Position numbers and translations under genes: made by a program
Assembly: GCA_031383555.1 (NCBI GenBank)
Contig: JANMZR010000290.1
Coordinates: 1 to 10,953, forward strand
Origin: JANMZR01 sp031383555
Lineage (GTDB): Bacteria; Bacteroidota; Bacteroidia; Cytophagales; Spirosomataceae
Reading direction: 5' to 3'
DNA: 10,953 bases
The notes under the pieces: model-generated
The model's input: only the letters and a program-made list of their open reading frames with translations
The model's database searches: none
What the model was told of the DNA's origin: nothing
Part shown: positions 5,641 to 10,953 of the stretch, in pieces
How positions within the stretch are numbered: position 1 is the first letter of the stretch
Layout: each line of letters opens with the position of its first letter

Positions 5641-8600
5641 TTATCTATTAAACAATTCATCAAATGAAAGCGATACATAATACATTGAGCCTACTAATGC
5701 ACTACCAAAAGCTTGGAAGTATGGTTTTGAACCAATGTTAGTTCCGCCTACTTTTATAATTGACTTAAAGCTTGGTACTTTAAAACTAACCTGCGCATCT
5801 AAGTTTGTAATTTTAGGTACTTTCGTATTAGTAAAAAGTGGTACAGTTGTCGTTGTACTTTGGACAAATCCTGACTCCCATAAAAATGCGTCCTGATTAC
5901 GAAGAGTAACATTAAAACCTATTTTCTCACCAGATCCTAAACGCTTTCCAAATATCAAATTATAACGATTTTTTGGCGTATTAAATTGAGCATACTGTTG
6001 CTCAGCGGTTGGTGTAAAACCTTTTAATTCGTTATTGGCAATGTTAAAACCAATATTATATCCTTTTGGTAATGAATAACTTAAATTTGCTGCATAACCT
6101 GAGGCTGTGATCTCAGCAGTTGTGTTTGAAGGACGAGAATAAGCTAATCTTGTTGAAGCACCACCTGCACCTGATTCAATTGGAAGGCCGGGGCCAGCTG
6201 CTGCAGTAGGAACAACAATTGAAGTACCACCGATAAAGTCTTTATATAAACTTGAATAGTAATAAGCATCAAAGAATAATCTCTTGCCAATCAAGGCTTT
6301 GTAGCCTATTTCCCATGATTGTATTCTTTCAGGACGCAAGGCTCTTGCTTTGTATTTTGGAATTTTGGCCAATGCAAATGCTGGCAATACTTGTCCTGTT
6401 ACACCTGGCACATTTGCGGCCAAAGCTTTAGCTAATTCTCCTGGAAAAACAGCTGCCAATGTTCCTGGCAATGTTGCGTCAATACCTTTTTGTAAATTAG
6501 CATCTAATGCTCCTGGTAAAGTTGCCGCTACACCAGCAGCCAAATTTGCTGATAATGCACCTGGTAAAGTTGCTGCCACACCATTAGCCAAATTTGCCGT
6601 TAAGGCAGCTGGTAAAGCAGCTGCAACACCTGGCGCTAAATTAGAAGTAATTGCTGCTGGCAATGCGGCTGTTACGCCAGCTGCTATTGCTGCAGCTGCA
6701 TCCATAGCGGCTATGGTTCCAGCCAATACTGCGGCGTCAACTTGGGCGGTTACACCTGTAGTAACTTGCTGGGTTATAGCAGCTGTTACACCTGCTGTAA
6801 CTTGCTGGGTAATTGCAGCTGTTACACCTGCTGTAACTTGTTGAGTAATAGCAGCGGTAACACCTGCTTGAACTTGTTTTGTAATTGCGTCAGTAACACC
6901 TAATGTAACCTGTTGGGTAATGGCAGCTGTTACACCCTCTTTAACTTTTTGAGTAATACCTGCGGTAATAGCAGGAGTAGCTTGAGCGGTAACAGCAGCA
7001 GTAGCGTAGGCTTGCGCTTGTGCAATTGTAGCAGGATCTGAGGCATATTTTGTAATATTTGCAGCAGTTAAATCTGAAACCGCAATACCATTTGCCAAAT
7101 TATAACGCTTATCAAACTCAGCTAAACCACCAATTAATGTCCCTGCTGGAGTTCTTAAGTCAATATATTGGTTTTGTGTAGTTGGTATTCTAAAGCCAGT
7201 TTGGTAGGAGAAACGTAAATTATTTTGACCAAATGAATACACACCTGAGAATCTAGGAGAAAATTGTCCCTCAAAATTTTCATTTTTATCATAACGTAAT
7301 GAGGCTGTTAATTTCAAATGGTCTGAAAACAAACTTTTACCTGCTTGTAAGAATGCACCAAATTCATTGATGGGTATTGTACCATCTCTACCTTCTTTTT
7401 TATCAGCAAACAAGGTACCATTAGACTTTAAAACATAGATTCTTTTATTAATACCTCCTAAAAGCTCAATAAACTTGATTTTATTTTTGAAGTTATAGAT
7501 ACCTTCAAAATGGTACAAATTGGTTTCATCTAAAAATGAACCACCACCATCTACAATTGATTTTTTGGCATATTTGCTTTTTAATGTTTCAAATGCTTGA
7601 GTACCAGGAGTTGGCAATCCTTTGTCAGCTACACCTCTTGCCAAACCATGAGCGGCCGCTTCAGCAGCTCCGCCAGAACGGGCTTGTACAAAAGCACCTA
7701 CATATTCTCCAAACCAGGTTGCATGTGGTTTTACTTCATTCAACATTTGTACTGCCTGTAAGCCCGTAAAATAAGATTCACCTGATCGCTCTTGAGTTGT
7801 ATAAGCTCTTAAAGTTAGCGCATCTCCTTTTAGTTCGATTTTTGCCTGAGTCATTCTAAAGTTCGCCAATGAGTAACGACCCGTACCAGTATACATAGTA
7901 GTACCTTGTCCGAAATTATATTGACCAATCAATTCTAATTTTTCATTCAATCTATGGTGAATTGCCGCATTTAATTTTAAACTTTTAGTGTCATAGTTTG
8001 CTAAGTCTCTCTCTAAAATTCCAGTTCTACTTACTGGTATATTTGGAACTAATGCGGTTGCAGCAGAAGGTAATATTTTTGCACTTACTAAAGCGTTGGC
8101 AACAGTTAACATATTTGCTTGAATCTCATCACCATAAACATTCAAACCATCATAATCATAATTAACACCAGCACCACGAGTTCCATTTTGCACTCCCCCA
8201 ACGTTTAAGTTGGTTGCATTATTAGCTTCCCAATCTTTCGCAGTAATATATCCTAAATTAAACTTAACAGCTGTTTTATTATTCCATGATTTGGCCCAAC
8301 GAATGGCTGCATCATAAAAAGGAGTATTTTTCACCGCACGATTGTCAGCGCTCATTATACCAGTTTTTACATTCGCAGATAGACCTTGATAAAGAAAAGG
8401 ACTTTTACTATTCATCAAAATAAGTCCTTGTAAAGCATTTGGTCCATAAAGTGCAGATGCTGCACCTGGTAAAATCTCAACGGACTCAACATCCAATTCA
8501 GGCATTCCCACTATATTATCAACCGGAAAGTTTAGTCCAGGAGCTGAGTTATCCATTCCATCGATCATTTGAACAGTTCGAGGATTACCTGTTGCGCCAA

Positions 8601-9114
8601 AGCCTCTCATATTTATTGACTTAAATAATAAGCCTTGAGAGGTCATATCAATACCTTTGATATTGGCAAGTGCATCATAAAATGAAGCTGATGGAGTTTC
8701 TTTTATTGCACGAATGTCCATTTTTTCTACTGAAACTGGCGATTTCATCACACTTTCTTCAATTCTTGAAGCGGAAACAACAACCTCTTGGCCTTGAATA
8801 GCCTGTTCGTTCATGCTAATATTAACTACTTTATCGCCATTTATTGCTATTTCTTGTGTGGTATAGCCAACAAATGTAACGGAAATAGTAAAAGGTGTTG
8901 GAGTATTTGTAATTAAAAAAAAGTTTCCATTGCCATCAGTTGTAGTGCCAATAACTTTTCCCTTTACCTGAATGTTTACACCTGCAAGTGTTTCACTTGT
9001 GCCACTGTCTTTTATCTTACCCGAAATTTTGGTTTGGGAAAAAATTGCAGTGGAAGCGAAAAGCGTGAGTACAAATACAGTACTTCTAAAAAAAATAGTA
9101 GTTGATTTTCTCAT
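5641..9114 (-). CDS. TonB-dependent outer-membrane receptor with long repetitive loop
   Basis: This is an outer-membrane active transporter powered by TonB-ExbBD. Residues 1-26 are a Sec signal peptide (cleavage probably after FS, before Gln27). Residues 28-102 are a carboxypeptidase-regulatory-like beta domain (AGVNIQVKGKVIGTTTDGNG). About 115-240 is the plug, with MRGFGATG, VQMIDGMDNSAPGL and VEILPGAASALYGPNA. The rest is a beta-barrel ending YYVSLSFDELFNR. The odd part lies between strands carrying FRIPTTQNQYIDL (641-653) and ALRPERIQSWEIGYK (925-939). By comparison with other receptors this is an extracellular loop, but here it is about 270 residues, Ala/Val/Thr/Leu-rich and repetitive (721-898). 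Without it the protein would have an ordinary length near 880. No SusD-like partner is adjacent, so a glycan-utilisation locus is not indicated and the substrate is unknown. It starts at ATG 9114 and is probably a single-gene transcript. Confidence 0.92.
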   Translation of the reverse strand: MRKSTTIFFRSTVFVLTLFASTAIFSQTKISGKIKDSGTSETLAGVNIQVKGKVIGTTTDGNGNFFLITNTPTPFTISVTFVGYTTQEIAINGDKVVNISMNEQAIQGQEVVVSASRIEESVMKSPVSVEKMDIRAIKETPSASFYDALANIKGIDMTSQGLLFKSINMRGFGATGNPRTVQMIDGMDNSAPGLNFPVDNIVGMPELDVESVEILPGAASALYGPNALQGLILMNSKSPFLYQGLSANVKTGIMSADNRAVKNTPFYDAAIRWAKSWNNKTAVKFNLGYITAKDWEANNATNLNVGGVQNGTRGAGVNYDYDGLNVYGDEIQANMLTVANALVSAKILPSAATALVPNIPVSRTGILERDLANYDTKSLKLNAAIHHRLNEKLELIGQYNFGQGTTMYTGTGRYSLANFRMTQAKIELKGDALTLRAYTTQERSGESYFTGLQAVQMLNEVKPHATWFGEYVGAFVQARSGGAAEAAAHGLARGVADKGLPTPGTQAFETLKSKYAKKSIVDGGGSFLDETNLYHFEGIYNFKNKIKFIELLGGINKRIYVLKSNGTLFADKKEGRDGTIPINEFGAFLQAGKSLFSDHLKLTASLRYDKNENFEGQFSPRFSGVYSFGQNNLRFSYQTGFRIPTTQNQYIDLRTPAGTLIGGLAEFDKRYNLANGIAVSDLTAANITKYASDPATIAQAQAYATAAVTAQATPAITAGITQKVKEGVTAAITQQVTLGVTDAITKQVQAGVTAAITQQVTAGVTAAITQQVTAGVTAAITQQVTTGVTAQVDAAVLAGTIAAMDAAAAIAAGVTAALPAAITSNLAPGVAAALPAALTANLANGVAATLPGALSANLAAGVAATLPGALDANLQKGIDATLPGTLAAVFPGELAKALAANVPGVTGQVLPAFALAKIPKYKARALRPERIQSWEIGYKALIGKRLFFDAYYYSSLYKDFIGGTSIVVPTAAAGPGLPIESGAGGASTRLAYSRPSNTTAEITASGYAANLSYSLPKGYNIGFNIANNELKGFTPTAEQQYAQFNTPKNRYNLIFGKRLGSGEKIGFNVTLRNQDAFLWESGFVQSTTTTVPLFTNTKVPKITNLDAQVSFKVPSFKSIIKVGGTNIGSKPYFQAFGSALVGSMYYVSLSFDELFNR
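6421..6660 (-). repeat. Five 48-bp repeats coding 16-residue units in the TonB receptor
   Basis: Residues 819-898 form five 16-residue units: PAAITSNLAPGVAAAL, PAALTANLANGVAATL, PGALSANLAAGVAATL, PGALDANLQKGIDATL and the diverged PGTLAAVFPGELAKAL. Leu, Val or Ile recurs every four residues. The block directly follows the 12-residue repeats through a 26-residue transition (793-818). Confidence 0.9.
6739..6954 (-). repeat. Six 36-bp repeats coding 12-residue units in the TonB receptor
   Basis: Residues 721-792 are six 12-residue units: TQKVKEGVTAAI, TQQVTLGVTDAI, TKQVQAGVTAAI, TQQVTAGVTAAI twice, and TQQVTTGVTAQV. A seventh diverged unit (DAAVLAGTIAAM) reaches 6703. Each unit is itself three (V/I)-T-x-x-like tetrapeptides. 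The two identical protein units are nearly identical in DNA too, which implies recent duplication. Confidence 0.92.
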
Positions 9115-9248
9115 AATTAAGATTGGATAAAAAGTTTAAAATTTAATAATTAGATTGATGATGTAATTTTAATTAAATCGATTAATAGCAATTGTAATGG
9201 AAAAATCAAGCTTTTTCTAAGAATCGTAATAAAATTATTTAATCTTCG

Positions 9249-9280
9249 TAAAAATAATGAAAATTTAAATAATATTCAAA
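9249..9280 (-). promoter_or_regulatory. Possible promoter of the TonB receptor gene
   Basis: On the - strand TTTG (9280-9277) is followed after 20 bp by TATTTTTA (9256-9249), one mismatch from TAnnTTTG. Transcription would begin near 9241 and leave a leader of about 127 nt before the ATG at 9114. The region is very AT-rich, so a chance match is quite possible. Confidence 0.35.
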
Positions 9281-9291
9281 TCAATTGATTT
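9278..9291. promoter_or_regulatory. Perfect 14-bp palindrome AAATCAATTGATTT
   Basis: The 14-bp sequence is its own reverse complement and lies between the acetyltransferase stop (9339) and the receptor start (9114). It overlaps the candidate -33 box of the receptor promoter. It could be an operator for a dimeric regulator. It has no loop and no T-run on the - strand, so it makes a poor terminator for the acetyltransferase transcript. Being AT-rich, it may also be chance. Confidence 0.3.
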
Positions 9292-9338
9292 TTTTGCATT
9301 ATTTAAATATGTTTTGATATAGCATTTGAGTCAATTAA

Positions 9339-9788
9339 TTATAAATCAAGATGCACATTATACCAGCCTTTATCATACCTTACGTCAAATTTATTGTAAA
9401 AATTAATCGCAGGCTCATTCCAATCAAGCACCTGCCACATCAAGCCAGTACAATTACTTTTTTTAGCTTCGCTTATGATTTCTTTTAGCAATAATTCACC
9501 TAAACCTTGCCCACGCATTGATGCTGTTACGATCAAATCTTCCAAAAACAATCTTTTGCCTTTCCATGTACTATACCTGAAATAATACACCGCCATTCCT
9601 ACTATAATCCCTTCATTTTCTGCCACATAAAATCCATAAATAGGGTTTTCCCCAAAACCATCTTCTAGCATTTTATCTATTGTATTTGTAACCTGGTTTT
9701 CTTCTTTTTCGAAAATAGCTAATTCAATAATTAAATTGTATGCACTTTCGATATCAGTTTTTGTTCCTTTTCTAATTGTAAAATTCAT
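9339..9788 (-). CDS. GNAT-family N-acetyltransferase, diamine (spermidine/spermine) N-acetyltransferase-like
   Basis: This cytosolic enzyme transfers acetyl from acetyl-CoA to an amine. The 149-residue protein is a single GNAT domain of standard length. The acetyl-CoA-binding motif is RGQGLG (92-97), preceded by the strand FLEDLIV. The segments YYFRYSTWKGKRLFLEDLIV and WNEPAINFY closely follow the eukaryotic SSAT pattern (YFFTYDPWIGK...YLEDFFV and WNEPSINFY). Tyr131 sits where the SSAT general-acid tyrosine lies. A polyamine, or a related amine such as thialysine, is therefore the likely substrate, but bacterial relatives vary and this is inference. The ATG at 9786-9788 gives a typical N-terminus. 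It lies between two repeat-bearing or AT-rich gaps on the same strand as its neighbours, with no evident functional link to them. Confidence 0.85.
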   Translation of the reverse strand: MNFTIRKGTKTDIESAYNLIIELAIFEKEENQVTNTIDKMLEDGFGENPIYGFYVAENEGIIVGMAVYYFRYSTWKGKRLFLEDLIVTASMRGQGLGELLLKEIISEAKKSNCTGLMWQVLDWNEPAINFYNKFDVRYDKGWYNVHLDL

Positions 9789-9800
9789 TTTTTATAAATT

Positions 9801-9881
9801 AGTTGCATAGTTACAGAGTTGCAAAGATGCAGAGTGAGTGAGTGTTTTAAGTTGCAGATTTATTAAGTTTCAAATTGTCAA
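9801..9881. repeat. 8-bp AGTTGCAG-type tandem array
   Basis: The first five units are clear: AGTTGCAT (9801), AGTTACAG (9809), AGTTGCAA (9817), AGATGCAG (9825) and AGTGAGTG (9833). After a short break, in-register degenerate units continue: AGTTGCAG (9850), ATTTATTA, AGTTTCAA and ATTGTCAA to 9881. It starts 13 bp upstream of the acetyltransferase start codon, so it would lie in that gene's leader. Confidence 0.65.
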
Positions 9882-10006
9882 AATTTTTTCTTTCTGTTGT
9901 CAGGGGAATGGCTAAAAAGAGGGTATAAAACAGCTTTAGATTACCCTTTGTGAAATTGTATAAGTGGTAATTACCTCAATTTAAGTCAAATTCCTTACTT
10001 ATTTCC

Positions 10007-10046
10007 ACTTTGTCACTTTGCCCCTTTGTCACTTTGTCATTTTGTC
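10007..10046. repeat. Five tandem 8-bp units, consensus ACTTTGTC
   Basis: Units are ACTTTGTC, ACTTTGCC, CCTTTGTC, ACTTTGTC and ATTTTGTC, exactly 40 bp, ending seven bases before the stop codon of the pseudouridine synthase gene (10053). Read on the other strand the units are GACAAAGT-like and resemble the GGCAAAGA core near position 84. No gene or terminator hairpin was seen in the rest of the 9789-10052 gap. Confidence 0.75.
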
Positions 10047-10052
10047 ATTTAG

Positions 10053-10953
10053 TTAATCATTTTGCACGAAATTTTCCCATTTCTCCAAAAGTATTGAAAA
10101 ATCGGAGGGTAATTCCGAATCAAATTGCACAAACTTTTTTGTTTTAGGATGAATAAACCCTAGCGATTTAGCATGCAAAGCCTGCCTAGGACATATTTCA
10201 AAGCAGTTTTTAACGAATTTCTCGAATTTTGCAAAAGTTGTTCCCTTCACTATTTTATCGCCACCGTAAGTTACATCATTAAACAAGGGATGGCCGACGT
10301 ACTTCATATGCGCTCTTATTTGGTGTGATCGACCTGTTTCAAGGTTTAATTTTACCCATGAAACATATCGTAAATTTTTCAAAACTTCATAATGTGTTTT
10401 TGCTTCCTTACCAAAAGCACCATCAGGAAATACCTGCATTACTTTTCTATCTTTATGGCTACGACCAATATGGCCTTCAATTTCGCCTTTCTCAGTTTTC
10501 AGATTTCCCCATATTATTGCATGATATGTACGTTCAATACTATGGTCATAAAACTGCTTTGCTAAATGTGCCATTGCCAACTCGGTTTTCGCAATAACTA
10601 ATAGGCCAGAAGTGTCTTTATCAATTCTATGAACCAGGCCGGGCCTAATTTCGCCGTTTCTGCCTGTTGGCAGATTATCAAAATGGTATTTCAAAGCATT
10701 GACCAAAGTGCCAGACCAATTCCCAAAACCTGGGTGAACAACCATTCCCGGTGCTTTATTGACTATTAACAATTCATCATCTTCATAAATTATATTAAGC
10801 GGAATATTTTCTGCCAAAACAGTATTGTCACGTGGCGGATAGGTCAATGAAACCGTAATTATATCATCGGGTTTTACTTGATAGCTTGCCTTTGTAATTT
10901 TATCATTAATCTTAACCGTCTCTGTTTCAATTGCATACTGAATTTTAGTTCTA
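10053..10953 (-). CDS. rluD: RluD/RluA-family 23S rRNA pseudouridine synthase (5' end beyond window)
   Basis: This enzyme isomerises specific uridines to pseudouridine. RluD acts on helix 69 of 23S rRNA (1911/1915/1917 in E. coli), and the family name is assigned by similarity. About 299 codons are visible. The start is off the right edge: the frame stays open from a TTG at 10847 to 10953, and that stretch reads as the end of an S4 RNA-binding domain (IETETVKINDKITKASYQVK). A start at the TTG would cut off this domain. The catalytic domain has IIYEDDELLIVNKAPGMVVHPG, the active-site motif HRIDKDTSGLLV with its aspartate codon at 10620-10622, and ETGRSHQIRAHMKYVGHPL. The C-terminus is complete, ending FVQND. 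The S4 plus catalytic layout favours RluD or a close paralogue over RluA, which lacks S4. Confidence 0.9.
   Translation of the reverse strand, partial: RTKIQYAIETETVKINDKITKASYQVKPDDIITVSLTYPPRDNTVLAENIPLNIIYEDDELLIVNKAPGMVVHPGFGNWSGTLVNALKYHFDNLPTGRNGEIRPGLVHRIDKDTSGLLVIAKTELAMAHLAKQFYDHSIERTYHAIIWGNLKTEKGEIEGHIGRSHKDRKVMQVFPDGAFGKEAKTHYEVLKNLRYVSWVKLNLETGRSHQIRAHMKYVGHPLFNDVTYGGDKIVKGTTFAKFEKFVKNCFEICPRQALHAKSLGFIHPKTKKFVQFDSELPSDFSILLEKWENFVQND

Noticed and set aside
859..6660. A common origin for the 48-bp repeats of rpsP and of the TonB receptor
   Set aside because: Only the period is shared. The rpsP unit is acidic (Glu-rich) and the receptor unit is neutral (Ala/Leu/Pro/Asn), with no visible DNA similarity.
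6350..6844. A 164-codon + strand open frame rich in Ala, Pro and Gly opposite the TonB receptor
   Set aside because: It is created by the absence of stops in the antisense of the Ala-rich repeats. It lacks independent coding signals, and the - strand frame has clear homology features on both sides.
6421..6954. CRISPR-like array
   Set aside because: The units are contiguous, of coding length (36 and 48 bp) and in frame, without unique spacers.
5641..9114. SusC of a polysaccharide-utilisation locus
   Set aside because: There is no SusD-like lipoprotein or glycoside hydrolase next to it, and the plug motifs fit a general TonB receptor.

Overview
The window looks like a chromosomal segment from a member of the Bacteroidetes (Bacteroidota). 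The evidence is the AT-rich intergenic DNA, the absence of clear Shine-Dalgarno sites, a Bacteroidetes-type promoter (TTTG, 20 bp, TAnnTTTG) in front of rpsP, an outer-membrane TonB-dependent receptor with an N-terminal carboxypeptidase-regulatory-like domain, and the protein style throughout. No phage, transposase, CRISPR array, tRNA or rRNA was seen.

Layout, left to right. Positions 1-327 are non-coding. They hold two short-period repeat arrays, a good promoter and a small leader hairpin. Three translation-related genes on the + strand follow: rpsP (ribosomal protein S16, with a very long repetitive acidic tail), rimM (ribosome maturation factor) and trmD (tRNA m1G37 methyltransferase). A terminator-like hairpin separates rpsP from rimM. 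The rplS gene that often closes this operon is not here. Everything from 2665 to the right end is on the - strand: an AMP-forming acyl-CoA synthetase, a ketoacyl synthase III-like enzyme (immediately upstream of the synthetase in the direction of transcription, probably the same lipid-related unit), a strong terminator, a 1157-residue TonB-dependent receptor, a GNAT acetyltransferase of the diamine N-acetyltransferase type, and an RluD-type pseudouridine synthase whose 5' end lies beyond the right edge.

The genes are mostly ordinary core functions. The unusual content is repetitive. (1) S16 carries eight 16-residue repeats. (2) The TonB receptor has an exceptionally long Ala/Val/Thr-rich insert between two barrel strands. 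It is built from 12-residue and then 16-residue repeats, both with a hydrophobic residue every fourth position. (3) Several intergenic gaps contain short arrays of degenerate 8-bp units, each locus with its own unit sequence, often about five copies long and often placed right next to a stop codon. These arrays are the best candidate here for something poorly described. No clearly new multi-gene system is visible.
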